This document shows positions 1-9,114 of a stretch of 64,000 bases of DNA, piece by piece. The DNA is from Caulobacteraceae bacterium (GTDB taxonomy: Bacteria > Pseudomonadota > Alphaproteobacteria > Caulobacterales > Caulobacteraceae). The notes beneath the pieces are model-generated. The model had not been told where the DNA came from, made no database searches, and worked only from the letters and a program-made list of their open reading frames with translations. The stretch is taken from the NCBI GenBank assembly GCA_019247715.1, contig JAFBAO010000006.1, positions 1 through 64,000 of the forward strand. Direction: 5' to 3'. Position 1 is the first letter of the stretch; each line of letters opens with the position of its first letter. The position numbers and the translations under genes were made by a program.

Positions 1-146
1 CCGGTCTGGGCGACGCCCAGGAGGTCGCGCCCGGCGAGGATGGGAGGGATGGCCCGGGCCTGGATCGCCGTCGGGATTTCATAGCCTTCGGAGCGGACCG
101 CAGCGAGGAGGCTGGGCGCGAGGCCCAGATCGGAAAACGTGGTCAA
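1..146 (-). CDS. DEAD/DEAH-box RNA helicase, N-terminal fragment (gene runs off the window edge)
   Basis: Reverse complement of 1-146 reads (TTG)TTFSDLGLAPSLLAAVRSEGYEIPTAIQARAIPPILAGRDLLGVAQTG, the Q-motif/motif I start of DEAD-box helicases. Not in the supplied ORF track. Confidence 0.85.
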   Translation of the reverse strand, partial: MTTFSDLGLAPSLLAAVRSEGYEIPTAIQARAIPPILAGRDLLGVAQT

Positions 147-596
147 GAACAATGACTTTCAATGGATGGGACGGGTCAGCGCTGGCCGCTTTCATCGGCG
201 CGCAGGCGTCCGGGTGACAGGACGCCCCGCGTGATCGGACGCCAACGGGTAGGGGATGAGGGCGCCGGGCGAGAAGGACCCTTGAGGATCCCGCACGCGG
301 CCACGTCGCCGATATCGCTTGCCTCAGGCTCTTGCCTTGGCCGGCGGCGCGCATATGGACGCTTCTGGGGCTAAAGTCCAGTCAAGACGTTCTGGCCTGT
401 TGGGGAGCGAGGCTTCCCCCGCGCCGTGGCAGTGCGGCGCCGATCATCGTGTCGACGTCTCAGAAACAGTCAGTGGGCGGTCCGCACCCGGCCTCAGAAC
501 GGCTTGTCGAGCGCCTGGCGAGTTCTCGCGCAGTGGCCCGGGGCGCTCGCTGCGAAAGACCTTCTGCATTGACATTTGCCGCCGCAGGACCTCCCG

Positions 597-785
597 ATGA
601 AGACCATCCTGGAGGCTAAGTTGGCGCACGAGAAGCAAATACTGGGCACGGAAGACCATGCGGCGCAATTCGCTGCTGGTGCGCGTGTCAGCTGTGCCGT
701 CTGTGGCCGTCCGGCGCGATCGACGCGTGAGCGCGATGCGCGAAAGTGCGCCTATCATCTCGACGTCTTCAAGACGCCGCACTAG
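597..785 (+). CDS. Small hypothetical protein with a C-x2-C...C-x2-H zinc-ribbon-like pattern
   Basis: MKTILEAKLAHEKQILGTEDHAAQFAAGARVSCAVCGRPARSTRERDARKCAYHLDVFKTPH, using the internal ATG of ORF 576..785. Confidence 0.4.
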   Translation: MKTILEAKLAHEKQILGTEDHAAQFAAGARVSCAVCGRPARSTRERDARKCAYHLDVFKTPH

Positions 786-931
786 GGCCGGGCTACCGGC
801 TGCTCAGGCGAGCAGTCTGTCGTCGCCCAATCGGCAAGCTTCCAAAATTCGTCGAACACCGTCTCCGGCCCCTGAGCAATGAAGTCCACCACGCCGCCGT
901 GGGCGCCCGCCTGATTCTGCTGTAGCGTCAA
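782..931 (-). CDS. Possible small protein or gene remnant
   Basis: Minus-strand reading (TTG)TLQQNQAGAHGGVVDFIAQGPETVFDEFWKLADWATTDCSPEQPVARP*. Composition is protein-like but it is short and has only weak TTG/GTG starts. Confidence 0.25.
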   Translation of the reverse strand: MTLQQNQAGAHGGVVDFIAQGPETVFDEFWKLADWATTDCSPEQPVARP

Positions 932-1181
932 AAATGGAAGTCGAGATCAAGCGCCTCGGCCGCCGCATCGACAGGATCTTCGTCGAGCGCCATGGCAGGA
1001 GCCCGTGATCGACCGCCCATGTCGATAATATGCCCCGAAGGGGCTGGTGGAGAACGCCCAACGGGGAGCCGGTCGGCCAGCGCCGGAAACGAAAAGGGCG
1101 CCGGCGGCGATGTCGGGAGCTTATTCGCGTCGTCACGGTTTTCGATTGCTTCCTGGGCTGGCGAGCTATCTAAATCGCTTC

Positions 1182-1436
1182 ATGAACGCCCCGCCGCTCC
1201 CGCCCCGCCGTCTCTCGCCGGCCGTCCAGTTCAGGGGCGAAATCGAGCGGGCCGAAGCCGACGGCGTCGCTCGTGACGACATGACCCTCAGGCTCACCTT
1301 CGGCGATGCCAGCCAGCTGAAGCGTGACGTCAGCGTGCCCCTCGCCGATATCAGCTTCACGAAGGGCGTCATGCGGTTCCTGGGGGTGAAGGTCACTCAG
1401 GGCGGCGTCGCCGTGAGCGTGCTGGAACGGTCCTAA
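1182..1436 (+). CDS. Hypothetical protein
   Basis: In-frame ATG inside ORF 1047..1436: MNAPPLPPRRLSPAVQFRGEIERAEADGVARDDMTLRLTFGDASQLKRDVSVPLADISFTKGVMRFLGVKVTQGGVAVSVLERS. Confidence 0.5.
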   Translation: MNAPPLPPRRLSPAVQFRGEIERAEADGVARDDMTLRLTFGDASQLKRDVSVPLADISFTKGVMRFLGVKVTQGGVAVSVLERS

Positions 1437-1512
1437 CGCGTCGCCGGCTCCCAATAGCCGAGACGGTCGCAAGGCGTCGTCGCCGGTCCCGCGCTCCCCA
1501 CTGCTTGCCGCC

Positions 1513-1821
1513 TCAAGTCGCCCCGTTCTCCTTGGCGTAGATGAATGCTTCGGCTCGGTCCGCCCGCCATTGGCGGCCGGCGCTTCCGCGCTCACGCAGA
1601 CTGTTGCGGCGCCGAACCACCGAATGAAAGGCGTTTCGCATCAGGCCGAAAAGCCACAGTTGAGTGTCACCGCCAGGCGGCGGATGGGCTTCCCCGTTCA
1701 GGGCATTTCGCAACGTGTGCTGAACCAACTCACGGGCCTCAGCCTCGTCTTTGGAAAGATGGATGGCGTAGGTCAAAAGGCGGCCTTCAAGGCTAAGAAC
1801 CTCGCGGCTCAGGTCAAACAT
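1513..1821 (-). CDS. Sigma-70 region-2-like protein lacking a recognisable region 4
   Basis: MFDLSREVLSLEGRLLTYAIHLSKDEAEARELVQHTLRNALNG...TQLWLFGLMRNAFHSVVRRR resembles ECF sigma region 2 (A/E-EL-VQ-TL-RAL ... WLF-I-RN-F-S-RR); the ORF ends soon after. Confidence 0.6.
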   Translation of the reverse strand: MFDLSREVLSLEGRLLTYAIHLSKDEAEARELVQHTLRNALNGEAHPPPGGDTQLWLFGLMRNAFHSVVRRRNSLRERGSAGRQWRADRAEAFIYAKENGAT

Positions 1822-2388
1822 CTCAGGAGCCTTTCCGCCCCGATCGCGCACTTAGAACTCACATCCGGGCGAGAAGGCGGTTGCCAAATCCGGTGCGATC
1901 AGGGCTAACGAAGCGGTCTACACCTAGCACTTCGCACCCCGACCGGGCGACCCGTTTCTTGGGTGAGCGCCATCGGCAAAAGTCGTGATCGATGGCGGGC
2001 GCACGCAATTTTCGATGCTGTCGGATTCGGATGAACGCGTCCCGCTTTAGCACCTGGCGATGAGGCCGATCGTCTTGACCCAGGGCCGCTTTGAGCGATT
2101 AGACGGTCGCACCGCCCTAGTACCTGGTCGCGCGTTAGTAGGGCAGCTCCGTAAGGCTGGGGCGGCTTGCTGCTGGTTCCTTCAAGGACTAGGCCAGGGA
2201 GCTGGCGGCGGAATTCAGGCGCAAGGCGCAGCCGGATCAGCACAGCTTTGCATGGGCGCCTTGAAGCGGTCAGATGGCTGAGGCGAAGTTCGGCGAGCGC
2301 TGGCTGCGGCGCGCGCCCGTTCACGTGAGGCTCATCCGGATGGCGATAGGGGTGGGCGGCGAATCGATCGCACGTCGAGGATAAGGCG

Positions 2389-3126
2389 ATGCCCGTCGTG
2401 AAATTCCGTCAGTTCGGCGACCGGCCGGGACCGCAGCCCATCCGGATCACCGTGCCGGGCTGGGCCGGCGAGAAGGCGCCGCGCGAAGACGGCCGGCACG
2501 AGCAGCCCTGGCATTGCATCCCGTTTTCCGAAAGCGCCCGGTACGGCCTCGAGCTCGTCTATCCCTACGACATCGAGCTGCGGGTCACCACCGAGGACGG
2601 CAAGGTGCGGCTGGACGCCGATTGGGGCCCGCCGCCGGACGACATGGAGGTCTGGCCGCCGTTCCGCACCTTCGGCGACGACTACTACTCCTATCAGCTC
2701 TCCCTCGACCTGGAGGCGCCGCCGGGCTTCGCCATCCGCACCGAGCCGCACCCGCGATATTTCACCGACCCGACCTATTCGACGCCGCTGGCGGTGCCGG
2801 CGCTGATCCGCAGCGACTGGTGGCCGATGATCTTCTTCTGCATCTTCCGCGCGCCGCCGCCGGGCGTGACCCACGTCTTCCGCAAGGGCGAGCCCTTCAT
2901 CGCCTTCACCGTGCTGCCCGCCGAGCCGGACCTCACCGTCGAGCCCATGGACCCGGAAACCGCCGCCCAGCGCGAGATGCGCAGCCGGCGCCTGGCGGCC
3001 AGCCGCGACCGGCTGGCCGATGGCACCCGGTGGACGTCGGACACCCGCACCATCTTCGACGGAACCTACCGCAATCTCGCCCGGGCGGCGCGGATGAAGG
3101 CCAAGGCGCCTGGGTCCGACGATTGA
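2389..3126 (+). CDS. Conserved hypothetical protein (DUF6065-like, tentative)
   Basis: 245-aa ORF with coherent protein composition and no obvious signal peptide. Confidence 0.65.
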   Translation: MPVVKFRQFGDRPGPQPIRITVPGWAGEKAPREDGRHEQPWHCIPFSESARYGLELVYPYDIELRVTTEDGKVRLDADWGPPPDDMEVWPPFRTFGDDYYSYQLSLDLEAPPGFAIRTEPHPRYFTDPTYSTPLAVPALIRSDWWPMIFFCIFRAPPPGVTHVFRKGEPFIAFTVLPAEPDLTVEPMDPETAAQREMRSRRLAASRDRLADGTRWTSDTRTIFDGTYRNLARAARMKAKAPGSDD

Positions 3127-3282
3127 GCGCGGCGCCCCCCTTCGCCTCGGATGAACCGCGGATGAACGTGAATTTCAGGCGAGAGATTGGGACGGTCGGT
3201 AGGGTGGGCGTTACCGACCGAGGGCGGGAACTCCAGCAGCGCCGTGGGCGCTGACGTCAAACCAAGAGGAAAGAGAGGACCG

Positions 3283-3732
3283 ATGAAGCTCAAGACCATC
3301 TGGTTGGCCGGGACCGCCGCCGCCGCGCTGTTGGCGGGCGCTTCGGCGCCGAACCTGGCCGCGGCCAATCCGATCCCGTCGGCGTTCAGCTATGCCGATC
3401 TGCTGGAGCCGGTGCCCAACGCCAGCGCCCGTCTCGCCGCGGACGACACCACGCGCGGTCAGACCGCGCGCCTTCAGCCCGCCCAGTACTGGGAGCACCA
3501 CCACCATCATCACCACCACCATCACCACCATTCTTGGCAGTGGTACCGAGACAACGGCTACTATTGGAATGGCGGGGGATGGATGGTGATCCCGGACTAC
3601 CATCACCATCACCATTCGTCCTGGTGGTACCGGCAACGCGGATACTACTGGAACGGATGGGCGTGGACCCCGCGCGGGTATCACCACCACTACCACCATC
3701 ATCATCACCACCATCACCACTGGGGCTGGTGA
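3283..3732 (+). CDS. Histidine-rich exported protein (putative metal-binding)
   Basis: Signal peptide MKLKTIWLAGTAAAALLAGASAPNLAAANP, then H12, H5 and H3YH9 runs and a duplicated W/Y-rich motif; upstream aagaggaaagagagg gives an RBS. Confidence 0.75.
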   Translation: MKLKTIWLAGTAAAALLAGASAPNLAAANPIPSAFSYADLLEPVPNASARLAADDTTRGQTARLQPAQYWEHHHHHHHHHHHHSWQWYRDNGYYWNGGGWMVIPDYHHHHHSSWWYRQRGYYWNGWAWTPRGYHHHYHHHHHHHHHWGW

Positions 3733-3834
3733 ACCGGCGCCCTCGCCGCGGCCAGGCCGGGCGGCGATCCTCGCCTCCGCCCGGCCGCGCGCCCCCGCGC
3801 AAGGGGAGGGGAACCCGCCTCGTCGCACGTGCGC

Positions 3835-5028
3835 TCACAGCCACAGCGCCGCCGGTCGCCGAGGCCTCGGGGCGCGGGGCTTGTAGGCGGTGAGACGCCC
3901 GGCGGCGAGCGACAGGATGAGGAGCACCGCGGCGTCGTCCACGAGGCCGTGCGGCCTCGCGTCCGGGACGAGGTCCTGCGGCCAACGCCAGTAGAGCAAG
4001 CCGAAGGTCGTGAGCGCCAGGGGGACGAGGCCGCGCATGGCGATACGCTCGGCCTTGCGCCTCCACCAACGCGCGAGGCGGGCGGCAACGCCTGGGCTGG
4101 GCCGCGGGGAGGCCGGGCGCGACGGCGCCGTCGCCGCGTCCACGCCCGCCAGCAGCGCCAGCCCGCGCGCCTTGGCGTCCTTGATGTAGGGGTCGTCCGC
4201 GGCCTCGGGATAGAAATCGATCAGGTCGAGCACGTCCCTGACGACGTCACGGCTGAGCCCCGCCCCGCGTCCGGAGGCGCCGACGTTGAGGCGGCTGGCG
4301 GCGGCGGCCCGGACCTTCCCGACCGCCGCCTCGATGTCCTTCGCTGGAAGCGTGCGGCCCGAAAAGGCCAGGATGCGGGCCACCGTCTGGACCGGCGCGG
4401 CGACGGCCTCCTCGTAGCGGACCAGCAACGCGTCCGGCGCCAGGCGCCAGCTCATGTAGAAGCCCACGTACCAGGGCAGGGCGACGCGCGCGATCATCCG
4501 CTCGAGCTTGTCGTCGGCGAGCGCGGCGTGATGGCGCTCGGCGAAGAAGATCGGCGAGACCGGCCCCTCGTTACGAAGGTGATCGCGCAGGCTGACCACC
4601 ACGTCGAACAGGTCGCGCACCAGCACCACCGGCCGCACCCCGTAGTCGCGGCAGAGCTCGAAGGTCCAGTCGCTGTGCTGGACGTGGTTCTGGGCCACGT
4701 AGTCGGACTTGGCGAACCGGCGCAGGCAGACCTCGTCGAGCTCCTGCTGGCGGCGGCCATAGGCGGGCGTCAGGTCTGCGCGGCGAAAGCCGGGCAAGCT
4801 CGCCACCACGTCGGTCAGGAACGTCGAGCCCGACTTGGGCATGCAGGCGATCAGGATGTGGGTGGGCGCCGTCTTCCCCAGCGTGCGGGCGCGCGAGGGC
4901 GGGCGCGCATGCGCGCCGATCGCCGCATCGGCCTTGACGGGCCAGGAAAGAGCCATGGGGAGCCTGGGAGGACGGACGCTGAGGCTCGCCCCGGGGTGTT
5001 GCACCGCTGTTTCCGGTTGTTGCGGCAA
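3835..5028 (-). CDS. Sulfotransferase-family protein with C-terminal DUF1232/YkvA-like domain
   Basis: PAPS-loop-like ACMPKSGSTFL and 3'-phosphate-binding-like PVVLVRDLFDVVVSLRDH; C-terminus LYWRWPQDLVPDARPHGLVDDAAVLLILSLAAGRL resembles DUF1232. Confidence 0.7.
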   Translation of the reverse strand: MPQQPETAVQHPGASLSVRPPRLPMALSWPVKADAAIGAHARPPSRARTLGKTAPTHILIACMPKSGSTFLTDVVASLPGFRRADLTPAYGRRQQELDEVCLRRFAKSDYVAQNHVQHSDWTFELCRDYGVRPVVLVRDLFDVVVSLRDHLRNEGPVSPIFFAERHHAALADDKLERMIARVALPWYVGFYMSWRLAPDALLVRYEEAVAAPVQTVARILAFSGRTLPAKDIEAAVGKVRAAAASRLNVGASGRGAGLSRDVVRDVLDLIDFYPEAADDPYIKDAKARGLALLAGVDAATAPSRPASPRPSPGVAARLARWWRRKAERIAMRGLVPLALTTFGLLYWRWPQDLVPDARPHGLVDDAAVLLILSLAAGRLTAYKPRAPRPRRPAALWL

Positions 5029-5080
5029 GGCTTCCGTATGGTCGCCGAAGCGTATCGCGCGGCTTCGTCCGGCGCGCCGC

Positions 5081-5617
5081 TCAGGCGCCTACGGCGAGCT
5101 GGCGGATGATTTCCGAGACCGTGTCGTCCGGCGAGGCCTCGATTCCCACCGTGATCGGCCGCTCGCCCGGGCCGGGCGGTTCGAGGTCGGCGAACTGACT
5201 CGTCAGGAGGCCGACCGGCATGAAGTGTCCCCGGCGCTCCTTCATCCGCTGACGGATCAGGGGATCGTCGCCCTTCAGATAGACGAGCCGCACGCCCGAG
5301 CGATCGCCGATGATCACCGCCCGGTAGGCCCGCTTCAGCGCCGAGCAGGCGACGACGCCCCCTTGGCCGGCGGCGCGCCAGGCGTCGATCCGCTCGGCAA
5401 CCTGGGCCAGCCAGGGCCAGCGGTCCGCGTCCGTCAGCGGATGGCCGTTCCTCATCTTCTCGACGTTGGCCGGCGGGTGGAGGTCGTCGCCTTCGCAGAA
5501 GGCGTAGCCCAGCCGTTCTGCGAGCCGCCGGCCCACGGTGGTCTTGCCCGAACCGGAGACGCCCATCACCACCAGCACCAGCGGCGTTTGCGGCCCGGAC
5601 GCGGGGGCGCCGCTCAT
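5081..5617 (-). CDS. gntK: Gluconokinase
   Basis: P-loop VMGVSGSGKTTVGRRLAERLGYAFCEGDDLHPPANVEKMRNGHPLTDADRWPWL, typical of gluconokinase. Confidence 0.92.
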   Translation of the reverse strand: MSGAPASGPQTPLVLVVMGVSGSGKTTVGRRLAERLGYAFCEGDDLHPPANVEKMRNGHPLTDADRWPWLAQVAERIDAWRAAGQGGVVACSALKRAYRAVIIGDRSGVRLVYLKGDDPLIRQRMKERRGHFMPVGLLTSQFADLEPPGPGERPITVGIEASPDDTVSEIIRQLAVGA

Positions 5618-6432
5618 GCCGCCGCCGAGGCGAGGACGAAGCGGCGGACCGCCTTGGCGAATCCGTCCTCGGTGTTGCGGTCGGTGACGGCGCTCGCCTC
5701 GGCCTTCACCTCATCGGCGGCGTTGCCCATGGCGATGGAAAGGCCGCTGCGGCGGAACATGGCCACATCGCTCGGCATGTCGCCGATGGTGGCGATCTCC
5801 TCCGCCGAGAGGCCGAGCCGCGCCGCCAGCGTATCGGCCACCGTCCCCTTGTTGGCCTTCGGATGGGTGACGTCGAGGTAGTAGGGCTGCGAGCGGGCGG
5901 CGCTGGCCGCGCCTGCGAGGCGCTGGCGCAACGCCGCCTCGCAGCCGGCGACCTTGTCGAGGTCGTCGGAGACCCCGACGATCTTCACCGCCCGCGTGAG
6001 ATCGTCGGGCGCGAACGCCGGCCTCACCTCAGGGCCGAACTGCACGGTGGCGGCCTCGCGGGCCACGTGCGGCGCGTTCTCGTCGCGGATCAGCCAGGCC
6101 TGCGGCGTGTAGAGCCAGGCGTCCAGGCCCTGGCTCTCGAGGAGCTGCAGCGCCTGCGCCGCCGTCGCGCCGTCGAGCAAATGGGTTTCGATGACGCTGA
6201 GGTCGGGATTGACAAGCAGGCCGCCGTTGAAGCCGGCCATGGGCGCGGCGAGCGAGAGCGGCGCGGCCAGCATCCGCATCCCCCGTGGCGGCCGGCCGCT
6301 GACGATGGCCAGTGCGACGCCCGCCACGCGAAGGTCGTGGGCCGCGGCGACCGAGGCTTCGGTCAGGATGTGCTCGGGCGTTACCAAGGTGCCGTCGACG
6401 TCGGCGATCAGCAGGCGGATATTGCGTTTCAT
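5614..6432 (-). CDS. Cof-type HAD-IIB family hydrolase
   Basis: MKRNIRLLIADVDGTLVTPEHILTEA ... SGRPPRGM ... IGDMPSDVAMFRRSGLSIAMGNA; start overlaps the zwf stop by 4 nt. Confidence 0.85.
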   Translation of the reverse strand: MKRNIRLLIADVDGTLVTPEHILTEASVAAAHDLRVAGVALAIVSGRPPRGMRMLAAPLSLAAPMAGFNGGLLVNPDLSVIETHLLDGATAAQALQLLESQGLDAWLYTPQAWLIRDENAPHVAREAATVQFGPEVRPAFAPDDLTRAVKIVGVSDDLDKVAGCEAALRQRLAGAASAARSQPYYLDVTHPKANKGTVADTLAARLGLSAEEIATIGDMPSDVAMFRRSGLSIAMGNAADEVKAEASAVTDRNTEDGFAKAVRRFVLASAAA

Positions 6433-8045
6433 CGCTCCGGTTCCGGACAGGCGCCGGCCACCGGGCGCCAGGCGCGTCCCTCCCGGGCCAGCAGTGCGTC
6501 CGTCGCCGGCGGGCCCTGCGAGCCCGAGGCGTAGTTGGGGAAGTCGGGCTGTGAGGCGGCCCAGGCGTCCAGCACCGGCTGGACGATCCGCCAGGCCTGC
6601 TCGGCCATGTCGGCGCGGGTGAAGAGGGTCGCGTCGCCGATCATCACGTCGTGGAGCAGCCGTTCGTAGCCGACGCTCACGTCCGGCGGGAACCAGTCGC
6701 CATACCGGAAGTCCATCTTGACCGCGGCGAGCTCCACCGGCTGGCCGGGGCGCTTCACCTCGAACTGCAGCGAGATCCCCTCGTGGGGAGCGATGGAGAG
6801 CACCAGCCAGTTCGGTCTCAGGGTCTCCACCGGGGTGTCCCGGAAGATCGCGTAGGGCGCCTGCTTGAAGCGGATGGCGATCTCGGTGGCGCGCGCGGCC
6901 AGGTGCTTGCCGGTCCGCACGTAGAAGGGAACGCCCGCCCAGCGCCAATTGTCGATCTCGAAGCGCAGGGCGACGTAGGTCTCGACGTTGGAATCCGGAG
7001 CGACGTCGGGCTCGTTTCGGTAGGCGCGCGCCGGCTTGCCCAGCACCTCGCCCGCTCCGTACTGGCCACGCACCGCCGCCCCGGCATCGAGCGCCGGCAT
7101 GGCTGCGAAGAGCTCGGTCTTCTTGTCGCGGACGGGACCCGCGCCGAAGCCCACCGGCGGCTCCATGGCCACCATGGAGAGGAGCGTCAGCATGTGGTTG
7201 GGGACCATGTCGCGCAGCGCGCCGGTCGCCTCGTAGAAGCGGCCGCGGCTCTCGACCCCCACGGTCTCGGCGGCGGTGATCTGGACGTGGTCGATCCGGT
7301 CCCGGTTCCAGATCGGCTCGAAGAGGCCGTTGGCGAACCGAAAGGCCATGATGTTCTGGACCGTCTCCTTGCCGAGGAAGTGGTCGATCCGGAAGATCTG
7401 GTCCTCGGAGAGCACCGCCAGGATCCGCCGGTTGAGCTCGCGCGCCGAATCCAGGCTGTGCCCGAACGGCTTTTCGATCACCACGCGGCGCCAGAACCGG
7501 CGCCGTCCCTGGTCGTCGCGGGGCTCCTCGACCAGGCCGGCGCGTCCGAGGGCCTCCACAGTCGGCGCGAAGAGGCGGTCGGCCAGCGCCAGGTAGAAGA
7601 TCGCGTTGCCGCGCGTCCCGCGCTCCTTGTCGGCGGCGGCGAGCGCCGCCCGCACCCCCGCGTAGACGCCCGGCTTGGCGAGATCCCCCTGGACGTAGGA
7701 CATCTTCGCAGCCAGCCGCTTCCAGACGGCCGGATCGATCCGGTCGGGAGAGAACTCTGCGGCCGGATCGCCCACGAAGCCTTGGAGCCTCTCCAGCAAG
7801 TGGGCCCGCCAGCTTTCGGCCGTCCCCGCCGCCCGGTCCACGCCGATCAGGGCGAAGGCGCCCGGCAAGAGGCCCGTCCGCTCGAGATTGTAGAGCGCCG
7901 GGACCACCAGCCGGCTGGCGAGATCGCCGCCCGCCCCGAAGATCACCATGGCGCAGGGCGGCGCCGGCGGGGGCTTGCGCGCCGGGTCGGCGTCCGGCTT
8001 GGCCCGCGCCCGGGATGCTGCTCCGGTCGGTCGGTCGTCGGGCAA
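6429..8045 (-). CDS. zwf: Glucose-6-phosphate 1-dehydrogenase
   Basis: MVIFGAGGDLASRLVVPALYNL ... RIDHFLGKETVQNIMAFRFAN ... FYVRTGKHL. Confidence 0.95.
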   Translation of the reverse strand: MPDDRPTGAASRARAKPDADPARKPPPAPPCAMVIFGAGGDLASRLVVPALYNLERTGLLPGAFALIGVDRAAGTAESWRAHLLERLQGFVGDPAAEFSPDRIDPAVWKRLAAKMSYVQGDLAKPGVYAGVRAALAAADKERGTRGNAIFYLALADRLFAPTVEALGRAGLVEEPRDDQGRRRFWRRVVIEKPFGHSLDSARELNRRILAVLSEDQIFRIDHFLGKETVQNIMAFRFANGLFEPIWNRDRIDHVQITAAETVGVESRGRFYEATGALRDMVPNHMLTLLSMVAMEPPVGFGAGPVRDKKTELFAAMPALDAGAAVRGQYGAGEVLGKPARAYRNEPDVAPDSNVETYVALRFEIDNWRWAGVPFYVRTGKHLAARATEIAIRFKQAPYAIFRDTPVETLRPNWLVLSIAPHEGISLQFEVKRPGQPVELAAVKMDFRYGDWFPPDVSVGYERLLHDVMIGDATLFTRADMAEQAWRIVQPVLDAWAASQPDFPNYASGSQGPPATDALLAREGRAWRPVAGACPEPER

Positions 8046-8051
8046 GGCCGC

Positions 8052-9101
8052 CTAGTCCCCCGCGCGCCGGGTCGCGACGTCGGCGGCCTCGGCGCCTTGG
8101 GCTGGCGCGCCCTCGTCCACCGGGCCCTTCTCCTCCTGGTGGCCGCCGAACCCGAACCGCATGGCCGAGAGCAGCTTCTCCCCAAAGGTGTGGCGCAGGC
8201 GCGAGCGGAACCGCGCGTAGAGCGCGGTGGTCAGCACGTCGGCCGGAACCGCCTCCTCGATGGCCGCCTGCACCGTCCAGCGGCCCTCGCCGGAATCCTG
8301 GACGAAGCCGGAGTAGGCCTCGAGGTCCGGATCCTTGGCGAGCGCCGCCGCCCCCAGGTCGAGCAGCCAGGAGCTGATGACGCTGCCCCGGCGCCAGACT
8401 TCGGCCACGTCGGCCACATTGATGTCGAAGCGCTCGCCTGGCGGCAGCCCCTCGGCGGCCCGGTTGCGGATGATGTCGAAGCCCTCGGCGTAGGCCTGCA
8501 TCAGGCCGTATTCGACGCCGTTATGGACCATCTTCACGAAGTGGCCGGCGCCCGAGGGGCCGGCGTGGATGTAGCCGCGCTCGGCCCGGGGATCGGCGTG
8601 CTCGCGGCCAGGCGTGCGGGGAATGTCGCCGAGTCCGGGGGCGAGGGCCGCGAAGATCGGATCGAGGTGGTCGACCGCGGGCTTCGGGCCCCCGATCATC
8701 AGGCAGTAGCCGCGCTCCAGGCCCCAGACCCCGCCCGAGGTGCCGCAGTCGACGTAGCGGACTCCGGTCTCGGCGAGGGCCTTCGCGCGGCGCACGTCGT
8801 CCTTGTAGTAGGAGTTGCCGCCGTCGATGACGATGTCGCCTGCGCCGAGCAGCCGCGCGAGCTCGGCGACCGTCTCTTCGGTGGGCGCGCCCGCGGGAAG
8901 CATCACCCACGCCGTCCGCGGCTTTTCCCCGAGCTTCGAAACCAGGTCGGCGAGCGAGGCGGCGGCGCTCGCCCCCTCCTTGGCCAGCGCCTCGCGCGCC
9001 CCGGCCTGAGCGTCATAGACGACGCAGGCGTGACCGGCCTTCATCAGCCGCCGGGAAATGTTCGCCCCCATACGGCCGAGGCCGATCACCCCGATCTGCA
9101 T
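8052..9101 (-). CDS. gnd: 6-phosphogluconate dehydrogenase (decarboxylating, short GndA/YqeC type)
   Basis: [24 protein letters not shown] ... [13 protein letters not shown] ... [29 protein letters not shown]. Confidence 0.92.
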   Translation of the reverse strand: MQIGVIGLGRMGANISRRLMKAGHACVVYDAQAGAREALAKEGASAAASLADLVSKLGEKPRTAWVMLPAGAPTEETVAELARLLGAGDIVIDGGNSYYKDDVRRAKALAETGVRYVDCGTSGGVWGLERGYCLMIGGPKPAVDHLDPIFAALAPGLGDIPRTPGREHADPRAERGYIHAGPSGAGHFVKMVHNGVEYGLMQAYAEGFDIIRNRAAEGLPPGERFDINVADVAEVWRRGSVISSWLLDLGAAALAKDPDLEAYSGFVQDSGEGRWTVQAAIEEAVPADVLTTALYARFRSRLRHTFGEKLLSAMRFGFGGHQEEKGPVDEGAPAQGAEAADVATRRAGD

Positions 9102-9114
9102 CGCAGCTATCCTT

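Noticed and set aside
3499-3720. Short tandem repeats that could suggest a CRISPR or microsatellite
   Set aside because: They are in-frame His codons in one exported protein; no spacer-repeat periodicity.
3211-3828. Minus-strand ORF with MVVMMMVVVVV stretches
   Set aside because: Reverse translation of the His-codon tracts, not a membrane protein.
5614-6948. 444-aa ORF as an extended HAD protein
   Set aside because: The extra N-terminus lies antiframe within zwf; the HAD start at 6432 forms a 4-nt overlap.
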